A stretch of DNA of 25,948 nucleotides, taken from assembly GCA_003427395.1 (NCBI GenBank), contig BFEA01000067.1:2513313-2539260 (forward strand), in the 5' to 3' direction. The position numbers were made by a program, and so were the translations under genes. The notes beneath the pieces were generated by a model, which worked only from the letters and a program-made list of their open reading frames with translations, searched no databases and was not told the origin of the DNA. Shown piece after piece: positions 9,021-18,487 of this stretch; the stretch's first letter is position 1, and each line of letters begins with the position of its first letter. This stretch comes from Chara braunii (lineage: Eukaryota > Streptophyta > Charophyceae > Charales > Characeae).

Positions 9021-10980
9021 TGCTTCAGACAAAATTTCTGCGCTTTTTTTTCTTGTTGAAAAAGGGCCCAGTGCCCAAGGCTTTGATCATGAAATGGAAT
9101 ACAAGGACGATACCGGGTCCATTACCCAATCAAACTTTTGCAGAATCTGCACGTGCACTAACGTCTCCACCCCTGCAATGTTGGCCCCTCCATCTCACCC
9201 CCCTCCTCAACACCACCACCTTTCAGCTCCTTTCTCAACCCACGTGTTCCCCGGGGCGGTGCTATGTGACGAACCACTTTCTGTAACGCGCGATTTTCTG
9301 CGCGGTTGCAATGAGGGGTCCTAAGCTGGGAAGGTTGGGCCAATTACGGGAGATCGGGATCGGTGGAAAATTGCATCAGTACCCTTGCTTTTTTGTCTTT
9401 TTCGTCGCTTCTTGTCGGATGACTGGTTTCGGAGCTGGGTGTGTCCTGGGACGGCCGGTTGATTGATTGATCGGATGGATGTCTGGCGCGCCACCGCGCG
9501 CGCAATTAATAAATGTTGACGTCGTTTCTTTCGGTTCGTTTTTTTTGGGCGCAAACATCACGCGGAAAATTGCTTCATTCCTTTTGAATTTCCTTTTGAA
9601 TCTTTTCAAATTTTGTCGAGCCCCGACGACTCTCGGAATTTCGGACTTTCCTTCTGGAATTTGTACTTTTTGTTTTTTTCTCATTAGATAGAAATTTAGG
9701 AATTCGGTAATTAGGATTTTTCCTGCCGCGCGGCGCCTTTTGTCTACGCGCTTCTTCATGCGGCCGCAACGGTACCATGGAGGCTGATGTCCTGAGTTTC
9801 AAATGCATGGAGGCTGGTTACGGCTGGAGTTGGGAACCCACAGTGTGACGCCCAACCTCACGCCCAGCGCGACTTCCTGATCGGAGTAGGATGTGGGCCT
9901 GGAAGTGCGGAAAGGGGTGTGCCAAGGATTTTTGGGAAAGTGGGGGAGTCTTAAGGGTATGAACGCAATTAGGCGAATAAGGGCGCGTGCGCAAGGGACT
10001 CAAGGTCCGATGGGGCCGAGGCACTGTGGGCGACGGCTTACGGGGAAATCTCTCCGCGGTGGAGGTGGTCCCGAAAAGTTAGGCCGTCGAGGGCCGCCAC
10101 GTGGCGCAGGCCGCCACGTACTTGGGTTGGGCCTTTTGAATTCCGGAGTTCTCTGTTCGCCGCTACGTCGGCAATTCACGCAAAACGTGCTGGGCCAATA
10201 GGGGGCTATGGCCGGCCACGGAACGACGCTGAGTTGATGATACGGGAGAAGAAGGTGGAAAGGAGGGAAACTGGTGGTGATCTCAACAAATCCCGGGTGG
10301 GTGAAATAGTAGGTGTGGTCGGGGGAGGGGAAATCAGAGCATCAGGGGTCGCTAGAGGTGGCGTAGTGGAATTCCCGCGGACATAGTCGATTCTCCGTGT
10401 GACAAGGGTATCGCAGCCTTATGAGTTCGTTTATCCAAGGGGTGAAATAATCCGGGTCGTAGGATGAATCTGAGCTCCAAGAACACGTCATGGCGTCATT
10501 GTCGATGGGATAGCTTTGGTCGGATTATCGTCACCGCGCACGAGCACGTGCAAGACAGGCGGACTCAGTGGCGCCTCAGCGTGCTCGTACGGGATGATGG
10601 TTCCGCCGCGGATCTTTTTGGGTGGGCGAATTGACGCACGGGATTGCGTGTAAGGGCGCGACTCGGGTCGCGTTACACGTGTTCTCGTGCGGCGTTCGCG
10701 GGGCCAGACTTCGGATCGTCTACTTGTTTTGGATTATGCAACCATATCACAACCCCCATCGTGAGATAAGCAAAAACGAGAACAAAATTGCGGTCGGGGC
10801 CAGATTCTCATCCCATCTACAGCTGCATCGGGTGTGGGCAAAGATTCGACACAAACAAAAGCAAGGACAAGGATTATCGGCGAAGAGATAGACAAGAAGG
10901 CATAACCTTCACACATCCATACATTCGACAATCATACACATAATGCAATCGCAAGGACAGGTGTGAGCAAAAACACAAGT
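9020..10980. other. unassigned stretch, partly GC-rich
   Basis: Nothing in this nearly 2-kb stretch resembles a known protein or RNA. Minus-strand frames at 9376-9759 and 9575-9808 are lysine/arginine-rich without recognisable motifs. Near 10080-10120 GGCCGCCACGT occurs twice in tandem, one copy forming CACGTG. Another CACGTG lies near 10543. Without an adjacent gene these cannot be called promoter elements. I see no clear exon. Confidence 0.35.
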
Positions 10981-11107
10981 CCAGATTCTAGGAAGCTGCA
11001 ACGAAAATAAGAACGGGCAAACCGCCCGGAGCCGCAATCAAAATGTATGTACACAGATGAAGAGGGGGAAGAGACAAAGAAACAGCAAATCCGCGTCCAT
11101 CGACCTC

Positions 11108-11109
<2 letters not shown>

Positions 11110-11176
<67 letters not shown>
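11110..11176. repeat. CT/GA dinucleotide microsatellite
   Basis: This is an uninterrupted CT repeat of about 33 units. Frames through it translate to Leu-Ser, Arg-Glu or similar alternations on both strands and are artefacts of the repeat. Confidence 0.95.
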
Positions 11177-11178
<2 letters not shown>

Positions 11179-11682
11179 GTGCGGACAGTCCGTCGAACAA
11201 AGCCTTAGAGATCGGTGCAAAACAATCCGCCAGCTGCTGCAAGACCAGCAGCACCTGAAGCAAGATAAAAAAGTTATACCCTCTGGGCCAAAAGTGTGAG
11301 TACATATTCACTGCGGCACGCTGATCCGCGATAACTCGCAAGCTATTCCAACTTCATGTTCTCCAGTTGCAGAGAACGATCTGAATTGAGGCCTTGCTGT
11401 CATTGCAATTGTTCAGTGCAGACCGGAACTGTTTTCTTGAACCTTATATATGGCCATGGCTGAGCTTGCCAAACCTCCCTCTCCCGGGAACCATGAGTGT
11501 ACTTGCCCCAGCAATCGACCGTGGGAAAAAAATGTAGCAGAAACGTTTCTAGTCGGTCGGATGAATTTGGGCGCTCCTGTAGTGGCCCGTACGTTTCCAA
11601 AGATGGCGGCTTGTTATCAGGCACAACTTTAGGACGAACTGGTGGTTGAAAGGGGCACAGATGAGAAACAGTGTCCCCAGCG

Positions 11683-11748
11683 ACCTGAACCTGGCCTAGA
11701 AAAGTCTGCAGCCCGCAACCTGAATCTGGTCTAGAAAAGACAGCAGCA
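11683..11748. repeat. two-copy tandem repeat, period 35 bp
   Basis: ACCTGAACCTGG at 11683 and ACCTGAATCTGG at 11718 start two near-copies, both continuing CTAGAAAAG and ending near GCAGC. The surrounding 11650-12060 segment also contains the palindrome AGTTGAGTTTTCTCAACGCT near 11960. This resembles the inner palindromes of the 8811-8970 insertion, so the segment may be an eroded relative. Confidence 0.6.
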
Positions 11749-12207
11749 TCCTGCTATTAGCGGTGGTGATAAAATAGCCCTCAACAGGGGTCCACCTACC
11801 TGATCGATGGCTTCCATTGTTGGTCCGGAGCTCCACCAGGACCTGCTAGAAAAACCGGGGACAATTGTGCAAGGGTGCAACAGGCCAGGTGGGGTTGAAA
11901 TTGAAAATGCACCACCTGCAGTGCCGAATCCCTCCCCCGGGGTGAAGTCCCACCGCCGAAGTTGAGTTTTCTCAACGCTGAGCTTTCTATCACATGTGGC
12001 ATAGTGAGACGGAGCTCTGCCGTCAATGTATTGAGAATCTAAGGGTACCGATATACAGGAGAATAACCTATTAGATTTGGTCGTTTTGTACATTTTTTCT
12101 TTGATGTGAAATCCGTTTTGTAGTATGCTTTGGCCCTTTCCGTTTGGTCGGGAAACCATTTTCCATTGAGAAAACTACCCTACCGAGGGTAGGGTACATT
12201 TCTCAAC

Positions 12208-12420
12208 TTATGTGCCTTTCGTTTTTTTTGTTTTTTTAGACATCATTACACCCTGAAACGGAGGAACTCTGACAGCTGTGTTTGGCTCTCTCACTTCAAA
12301 CTCTCTTCCTTCTTTGGGCAATGAACGCATCTGGCCATCCATGTTGTCCCTGTCCATTTTACGAATGGTGACCTCCTGTCCCCTCACCACCGGAAGTATC
12401 CTTTTTCCACGGAGACATTG
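12208..12420 (-). pseudogene. possible coding fragment of unknown family
   Basis: A minus-strand frame (12208-12390, 60 codons) has a mixed, charged, protein-like composition (VRGQEVTIRKMDRDNMDG, then EFEVREPNTAVRVPPFQG) that stands out from the low-complexity frames elsewhere. It ends in an A-rich stretch (GTCTAAAAAAACAAAAAAAA), as a retroposed cDNA end might. On the other side element A1 begins at 12420 and the frame does not continue. I do not recognise the family, and it may be an exon or retroposon fragment. Confidence 0.3.
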
Positions 12421-12910
12421 GGCCTCGCTGCACTACGCTAGACACATGAAAATTTTCAAGAGTTCGTCTAGCGCTGTCAGACTCCTGCATTGGCATCAAG
12501 TGCTGTCGTCGCTGCACTTACTCCAGACTCTCGACTCTCGTGAGCATTCTCGACTGTAGGACAGACACTACACGGCGGGGCAGCGATGATTTGTCCACCG
12601 AGACCGGAGGCCAACTCTTGAATTTGCAAACCGCATGAAGGGACCAGTCGGCCTCGTTTGAAAAAACAGCTCCTGCAGGTGGGGACTGTGGAAACTTCAA
12701 GAGCTCGTCCGATGGGCCACTTCTGACACCTCTTGAAGCGCTGGACCAAGAGCAGTTTTCCACAGTTAGTGCAGCGATGACTCACTCTCGACGTTTTCGA
12801 GAGTGAATCTGACAGCTCTTGAATAGAAATACAGGACGCGGCATCAAGAGTTAGTGCAGCGGTGATGAACTCTTGATTTTTCAAGATTCAAGAGTAGTGC
12901 AGCGAGGCCC
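12420..12910. mobile_element. palindromic DNA transposon, family A copy 1 (A1)
   Basis: This is a 491-bp non-coding element. The left end reads GGGCCTCGCTGCACTAC and the right end is its inverse (GTAGTGCAGCGAGGCCC). The flanks are ATT on both sides (12417-12419 and 12911-12913), a 3-bp target duplication. The interior carries several short stem-loops such as CTCTCGACGTTTTCGAGAG and CTCTTGATTTTTCAAGA, and modules CTGACAGCTC and TTAGTGCAGCG. The 3-bp duplication and GGG-CC ends suggest a PIF/Harbinger-type MITE. No transposase is present, so the superfamily is inference. Confidence 0.85.
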
Positions 12911-12913
12911 ATT

Positions 12914-13411
12914 GGGTCTCTCTCCACTACTCTAGACTCTCGAAGATTTTTGAGAGTGAGTCTAGAGCTGTCAGACTCTAGAAACGACTGAAAAAGAGAA
13001 CATGGCTCCACTTACTCTAGAAGGTCAAACTCAAGAAGGCCTGTCGGATGTCAGACCGCTCTTTGAGAGAGCGACACGACACAGCCAGCACGTTGTTGTC
13101 CGCCCAGACTCCAGGTGCACTCGAGAAAAATGCTCAACTTTCGAAGGTCCTGGATGCCTCCCTTGAAATTCCCGCCGCTGCAGGCGGGAGCTCTCGAATC
13201 GTCAAGAGTGCCACGGGAGAGGAGGTTCTGACAACTCAAGAAATGCATTTTCGTGAGTGTGTTTCATGAGGTAGTGGAGCGACGACGGATTCTCGACATT
13301 TTCGTGAGTAGATACTGACAGCTCAAGAACCCGAATTCCAGACCAGGGCATCTAGAGTAAGTGGAGCACGCTCAAGAAATGGCCGGTTTCTAGAGTAGTG
13401 GAGCGAGACCC
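12914..13411. mobile_element. palindromic DNA transposon, family B copy 1 (B1)
   Basis: This is a 498-bp non-coding element directly abutting the ATT to the right of A1. The ends are GGGTCTCTCTCCACTACTC and the inverse of GGGTCTCGCTCCACTACTC. ATT follows at 13412-13414, so the order is ATT-A1-ATT-B1-ATT. Interior stem-loops are present (CTCTCGAAGATTTTTGAGAG; TCTAGAGCTGTCAGACTCTAGA). It aligns in reverse orientation with 17044-17448, apart from its last 100 bases or so, which match 18249-18310. Confidence 0.85.
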
Positions 13412-13499
13412 ATTCACTCCGACTGTGCCAGACGTGTTTCATTTCTCCGAGTTACTTAATCAAAAGTAAGGAGAAAAGCTGTTTCTAGCGTTTTTTTTC

Positions 13500-13610
13500 A
13501 GTTTTTTAATTTCTTGTTTCAAATTTATTAATGTCAGAATGGTGTCACACGGTTGCGTTTTCTAAACTTAAACTCGGGCGGTGGACTTCACCCCCAGATC
13601 TGCAGCATCT
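13500..13610. other. unassigned spacer
   Basis: This short stretch lies between B1 and the next poly(A)-tailed unit and has no gene. It contains AGATCTGCAGCATCTC (13596-13611), which also occurs as GATCTGCAGCATCTC at 16796-16810. Confidence 0.4.
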
Positions 13611-13799
13611 CTTTTTTTTCTTTTTCTTTTTCTTTTTCTTTGGGGTGGGGGGGTGGGGGGGGGTTGGGGGGGAAAGATTGGAAGCTTTATTGATCTGAAA
13701 TGAGCAGAGGCCGGGAAACCTCACAAACAACCTGGAGGTGCTGGGGCCAATACCCAGTTTAGGCTTATGCTGGAAACCGGGTCCAGTGTCCCATCTCTT
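13606..13799 (-). mobile_element. poly(A)-tailed head-motif element with 8-bp flanking repeats
   Basis: On the minus strand the unit starts GGACACTGGACCCGGTTTCC, forms the CCAG...CTGG hairpin around ATAAGCCTAAA, continues about 100 bases with an AATAAA, a C tract and then an (AAAAAG)n-type tail at 13610-13641. CATCTCTT lies at both ends (13606-13613 and 13792-13799), consistent with an 8-bp target duplication. AAGAGATG precedes the motif in another copy too, so part of this could belong to the element. Confidence 0.65.
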
Positions 13800-13911
13800 C
13801 TCCAAATATCCATCCTCCCAAAATAACCATGAAGCTCAAGGAATGAAAAATTAAGCTACTAGCCATAGAACATTGATCAAGCAACCCTAAACAGTGTCCC
13901 AGAATCGAACC

Positions 13912-14058
13912 TTTTTTTTTTTTTTTTTTTTTTGAAAAAAACGGCCCCGGCAGTGATAGTGATGCTGGTTGAAACAGGCACCACTAGCACCCGGGGAGAG
14001 GCTCCATCTATTGGTGGGGAGCATCACCTGCTGGAAAACGGGTCCAGCGTCCCATATA
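13912..14058 (-). mobile_element. poly(A)-tailed head-motif element (uninterrupted relative)
   Basis: On the minus strand the element runs from GGGACGCTGGACCCGTTTTC through the block GGTGATGCTCCCCACCAATA and CTCCCCGGGTGCTAGTGGTG to a 22-base A tail (T run 13912-13933). It has no coding capacity. It is the empty-site reference for the 160-bp insertion in the 8719-9020 element. Confidence 0.65.
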
Positions 14059-14278
14059 CAAAACGATTCCAGACGACCTCAGGGAAAGTAACTGAGAAAA
14101 CGCCTGCCAGCATTTATTACTCTGGTGTCCAGAGGATTAACTGTGCAGGTTATTGAGAAATAGGGGGATTTCAAACCTCTTTGCCCTGTATCAGGCACCA
14201 GATACCTGCTGCTACTGTCCCTACCCACCCTGTCTCAAATGTCTTCACCCTCCCTCCCCACTTTCCATCCCTGTTTTT

Positions 14279-14345
14279 TACTGGGGGGAGTCTTCGTCTA
14301 CTGGTGGGAAGCATCATCTGCTGGAAAACGGGTCCAGTGTCCCAA
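14279..14345 (-). repeat. head-motif fragment
   Basis: The minus strand reads GGGACACTGGACCCGTTTTC then CCAGCAGATGATGCTTCCCA and an AGTAGACGAAGACTCC-type continuation. It matches the first 65 bases or so of the 13912-14058 element. No A tail follows, so it is truncated. Confidence 0.6.
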
Positions 14346-14619
14346 ATACATAATGAATATGGAGAATTGTCAGCGGAGGGATCTGAGAGATCATGGCCGC
14401 CGGACTTGGATTTGGGTGGTCTAGAAGCTAAAGAATTTACTGAGCAGTGAGCAGGTAGCTGGAGAAGGGGAGAAAACCTCTGTCAGGCGCCAGATATGCT
14501 GCTACTACTACAGTGACACAGGATTTCAAAAAGAAACTCCAAATAAGAACTCCACGTCGTCCGGTGTGCCTCAGCTCAACTTTTGCAGAAGACGCCGCAA
14601 GCGAAAAGGATGTAAGCAT

Positions 14620-14870
14620 TGTGTAGTAACTGTTATAGCTACCGGAGCATCCGCTGCCTGTGTTTCTCAACAGGCCCAGTCTTGATGCCACCCACCTAAG
14701 CAGACGGGCTCTGTAGTTCAACGTCTCAGGTGTCATCACTGTAGAAGATGTTGAATCCGTACTTGTTGTAGCTTACACTTACAGGTCAGGCTGCCGCAGT
14801 ATCGGCCGCCTGTGTTTCCCAACAGGCCCCGTAAGATACCACCCACCATACGGGCTCGACAGCTTGGCTT
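14620..14870. repeat. direct duplication with a conserved stem-loop
   Basis: Two copies about 152 bases apart share a 6-bp stem-loop, GCCTGTGTTTCTCAACAGGC at 14656-14675 and GCCTGTGTTTCCCAACAGGC at 14808-14827. Each is followed by a CACCCACC block and GACGGGCTC or TACGGGCTC. No gene is recognised around them. Confidence 0.6.
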
Positions 14871-14999
14871 GGCTGTGAAAGCAACGCCAAAGCCAGCACT
14901 CTGCGCTCCTGAAACTGCCGAAGCGCTCCCACTGCCACTACAGACTCTGCCACTGTCTACAACAGTGCTGCTATCAATTCGCACTGGCTCCATCCTGTG

Positions 15000-15515
15000 A
15001 CCAACAGTACAGACTACACCAAATTCAAATAAGAATCACCATACTACCTCCTCGTCTAGAATGCAAACACATTGTTCAAACCCGAGCCTCAGAATGAAGT
15101 ATCTCCTGGGTACGAACCAGAGCTTTAGGGTCTATGATCATGAGTTAACACTGAACCCAAATCCTGGGCAACAAGCCAATGAACCAGTTACCGAGTCGTT
15201 AACAACAGGAGTAACTGTTCAGCAGAGTTCAAGTTGACCCATGAAAATGTGACCAGGTACTATGCATATGAAGATCGCACAGGCATGTTTCTAAGTTCGA
15301 AACACTAGAGGCAATGCAGCTGTCCTACATCATGGCCGTATCACCAACGATCAGTATCAGAAGATGGCTGCCTCATAGTGAATCCAACCTATGGGATCCG
15401 CTAGCCTGCACTAGGTACAGGATCGCAAGGGGCGAGTGTGACCCAAACGCGCTTCAGCTACCGTGAGAATCGTAACTCTGTGGAGAAGGGAGGAAAGAAA
15501 CACAGATCTTACTAT
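15000..15515. other. unassigned stretch
   Basis: This stretch is of mixed composition. I see no open frame with protein-like content, no RNA gene and no clear repeat. Confidence 0.4.
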
Positions 15516-15518
15516 ATG

Positions 15519-15966
15519 AAATCACGTGAGGTAATTCTCAAGAATGAGCGAATCTACCCTAGAATCGTGCTTAGGTGCATTGTAACTCCAACAATATTGA
15601 AAACGGGACACAACCAGGGCCAAGCCATCCAACCCCGGTGGAGAATAAACCAGGTGGAGATAGGAGAAATGAACCACAGGTCTCGCTTATGAAAACGAAC
15701 CAACCGTGGTGGAGAGGGGAGCCATGAACGACCGCTCTCAAACGACAGATCTCACTTACGAAAACGATCCAACCACAGTGCAGCGGGGAGCAATGAACGA
15801 CGGCTCTCAAACGAAAGATCTCACTTATGAAAACGATCCAACCACAGTGCAGCGGGGAGCAATGAACGACAGATCCCGATGAAATCACTAGACCTAATGA
15901 AATCACGTGAGGAGAATTCACAAGACCTAATGAATCTACCCTACAATAGTGGCTAGGTGCATGGTA
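15519..15966. repeat. 69-bp tandem repeats flanked by direct repeats
   Basis: Copies of a 69-bp unit start at 15678, 15747 and 15816 (the last partial), with a more diverged partial copy before them. The shared core is CTTATGAAAACGATCCAACC then AGCGGGGAGCAATGAACGAC. The array is bracketed by direct repeats at about 15519-15587 and 15898-15966, both containing GAAATCACGTGAGG and GAATCTACCCTA. Because 69 is a multiple of three, the minus strand stays open through it (15571-15921), giving repeated VVHCSPLHCGWIVF peptides. Protein coding is not established. Confidence 0.75.
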
Positions 15967-15969
15967 CTA

Positions 15970-17040
15970 AGTTCTTTAGACAGTGAATCAAGGCACATTA
16001 AGATAGACAAGGAATGATGAACAAAGCCAAGAGAGCGAAGCACACACCCTCAGGTCGAAGGATCTTGTTCTTAACACAGAAGTCGAAGTCCAAATTGATA
16101 GGCTGCGAGCTTAGCACCAAGACCGACATCTGGAAGTCGTGAAGAGATTGGATACACCGCCACACAGTCCATGACTGCCACAGTCTTGAAGCGCGAGGTT
16201 TGCCACAGTCTTGAAGTACGAGGTTATCTTTGAAACCCATCATACGCTTGACCGTATATCAAGAAATGTTTACTTCTATGTGATGTTGGGCAGGGCTGCT
16301 AGCATAGCCTCACACTCCATCATTTTCCAGATGGGATGTGCTCCGGCTGTCCCCAGGCACAACCATGGTGACCCAACAGTGCCCTTGTGACCAGGATGCC
16401 CCCAAAGGAGCGAGTGCTGACGGGAGCAACTAGCACCTCGCAGGGATACTTCCAACGGCATTGCTCCCACCACTGCCTGTAGCTCTCCCACAGCTTCGAG
16501 AGCACCGATGTCCATGTAGCAACAGCTGCGACATTGCACACTAGGCAATTGGTGATAGCAAGGCTAGCAGAGGACCGGAATCTCCCTGTCCCCTGATATC
16601 TCACAGGGGCAAACGCAGTAAGACTATACGGCGTGGAAGATGGGGGACGCCTTGAAGTTGACGAGTACGACGGCATCCATCCTAACACACTTAAGTCGTA
16701 CAGGGCTAGAGCGAAATAGCGCAGTCAAAAGACAACGCTTCCCCACTTAGCGTACGCACTATCCAGCGCAAAACCAGTCCCCCCCTATGGACTCGGATCT
16801 GCAGCATCTCACATGGAGGTCACAACCGGAACCGAGCCTAATTATCCGAACCCCACCCTCCACCGAGGCTGGATGTTCGGGATCTTAATGGAGACCGGCG
16901 GCTTCGGAGAAAAAGCAGGAAAGAAAAGAAAAGAAAAGAAAAGAAGAAAAAAAGAAGTGGCCACTTCTGCGCAAGGATGGCGCCCACAATAAGGGCCAGG
17001 TTCCACTGATACCGACTCTCGACTTTCGATTTCTTGCCGT
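15970..17040. other. unassigned stretch with small repeats
   Basis: A 25-bp tandem pair (GCCACAGTCTTGAAG, starting at 16177 and 16202) and an AAAAG pentanucleotide repeat near 16919-16955 are the only clear structures. Minus-strand frames at 15998-16243, 16276-16548 and 16320-16688 have mixed composition, but I recognise no domain. The last two overlap in different frames, so at most one could be coding. Confidence 0.4.
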
Positions 17041-17043
17041 TAA

Positions 17044-18310
17044 GGGTCTCGCTGCACTACTCTAGAAACATGCCATTTCTTGAGTGCGGCACCGCTCCAC
17101 TTACTCTAGACACCAGGTCTGAAATCCGGGTTCTTGAGCTGTGAGTCTGCACTCACGAAAATGACGAGAATCCGTCATAGCTCCACTACCTCATGAAATG
17201 CGCTCACGAAAATGCTTTCCTTGAGTTGTCAGAACCTCCTCTCCCATGGCACTCTTGACGGTTCAAGAGCGCCTACCTGCAGCAGTGGGAATTTCAAGGG
17301 AGGCATCCAGGCCCTTCGAAAGTTGAGCACTTTTTTTAGAGTGCACCTGGAGTCTGGGCGGACAACGCGTGCTGGCCGTGTCGTGTAGCTCTCTCAAAAA
17401 GCCGTCTGACATCTGAGAGGCCTTCTCGAGTTCGACCGTCTAGAGTAAGGGCCTCGCTGCACTATGCTAGACACATGAAAAATTTCAAGAGTACGTCTAG
17501 TGCTGTCAGACTCATTGATTGACATCAAGAGCTGTCGTCGCTGCGCTTACTCTGGACTCTCGACTCTCGTGAGCATTCTTGACTGTCGGACAGACACTAC
17601 ACGACAGGGCAGCGACGATTTGTCCACCAAGACTGGGGGCCAACTCTTGAATTTGCAAACCGCACGAAGGGATTGGTCGGCCTCGTTTGAAAAAAAAACG
17701 ACCCTGCAGGCGGGAACTGTGGAAAGACTCCTGGATTGGCATCAAGTGCTGTAGTCCACTGTGGAAAGACTCCTGGATTGGCATCAAGTGCTGCCGTCGC
17801 TGCACTTACTCTGGACTCTCGACTCTCATGAGCATTCTTGACTGTCGGACAGACACTACACGACAGGGCAGCGACAGCATTCTTGACTGTCGGACAGACA
17901 CTACACGACAGGGCAGCGACTATTTGTCCACCGAGACTGGAGGCCAACTCTCGAATTTGCAAACCGCACAAAGGGATTGGTTAGCCTCGTTTGAAAAAAA
18001 ACGCCCCTGCAGGTGGGAACTGTGGAAACTTCAAGAGCTCGTCCCATGGGCCGTTTCTGACACCTCTTGAAGCGCTGGACCAAGATCACTTTTCCACAGT
18101 TAGTGCGGCAATGACTCACTCTCGACGTTTTTGAGAGTGAATTTGACAGCGCTTGAATGGAAATTCAGGACGCGGCATCAAGAGTTAGTGCAGCCGTGAC
18201 AAACTCTTGATTTCTCAAGATTCAAAGAGTAGTGCAGTGAGGGCCTAAGTAGTAAGTGGAGCAATGTTCGGTTTTTCAGTCGTTTCTAGAGTCTGACAGC
18301 TCTAGACTCA
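17044..18310. mobile_element. palindromic DNA transposon, family B copy 2 (B2), interrupted by A2 and truncated
   Basis: B2 starts GGGTCTCGCTGCACTACTC at 17044 after TTAA and aligns with B1 in reverse orientation up to CTAGAGTAA at 17448. Element A2 then intervenes. The B sequence resumes at about 18253 (TAAGTGGAGC, then CAGTCGTTTCTAGAGTCTGA) and is lost near 18310, before the terminal inverted repeat. The resumed part carries a 7-bp GTAGTAA irregularity next to the A2 junction. Confidence 0.8.
17449..18245. mobile_element. palindromic DNA transposon, family A copy 2 (A2), inserted in B2
   Basis: This is a 797-bp element with ends GGGCCTCGCTGCACTA and the inverse of GGCCCTCACTGCAC. TAA flanks both sides (17446-17448 and 18246-18248), a 3-bp target duplication. 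It is longer than A1 because of internal duplications: a block with ACTCCTGGATTGGCATCAAG repeats near 17728 and 17769, and GCATTCTTGACTGTCGGACA repeats near 17572, 17831 and 17877. It has no coding capacity. TAA duplications are typical of PIF/Harbinger elements; the assignment is inference. Confidence 0.85.
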
Positions 18311-18452
18311 GGGCATACTCACACGAGGACCAAAAGACACAAAATCCCAAAATTTGAGTCTTTTTTCGGGTCACACTGGAGAGGCTCGCTACCCAAATGC
18401 CTCAAACGGTGACCCTTCTGTCAGCGGCCTGCAGGCCCGCGGGCGGACCCTT
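18311..18452. other. spacer between B2 and A3
   Basis: No gene is seen. GC-rich palindromic words occur (CGGCCTGCAGGCCCGCGGGC near 18424). It separates the truncated right edge of B2 from the truncated left edge of A3. Confidence 0.4.
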
Positions 18453-18482
18453 TTTGAGACCACCTCCAGAGGTGGTCTCAAA
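18453..18482. repeat. perfect 14-bp stem palindrome with 2-nt spacer
   Basis: TTTGAGACCACCTC (18453-18466) and GAGGTGGTCTCAAA (18469-18482) are perfect inverse copies separated by CA. It lies 5 bases before the truncated start of A3. Confidence 0.85.
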
Positions 18483-18487
18483 TTACC

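Noticed and set aside
9376-9759. 127-codon basic minus-strand frame
   Set aside because: Lys/Arg richness tracks local T-richness of the plus strand. There is no motif, and an overlapping frame is equally basic.
10988-11341. Frames with Arg-Glu or Leu-Ser alternations
   Set aside because: They are translations of the CT/GA microsatellite, open in several frames at once.
15678-15875. CRISPR-like array
   Set aside because: The 69-bp units abut directly with no unique spacers, and the setting is eukaryotic. It is a tandem repeat.
16276-16688. Two overlapping minus-strand frames (90 and 122 codons)
   Set aside because: They have mixed composition but no family motif, and they overlap in different frames. 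There is no basis to choose either.
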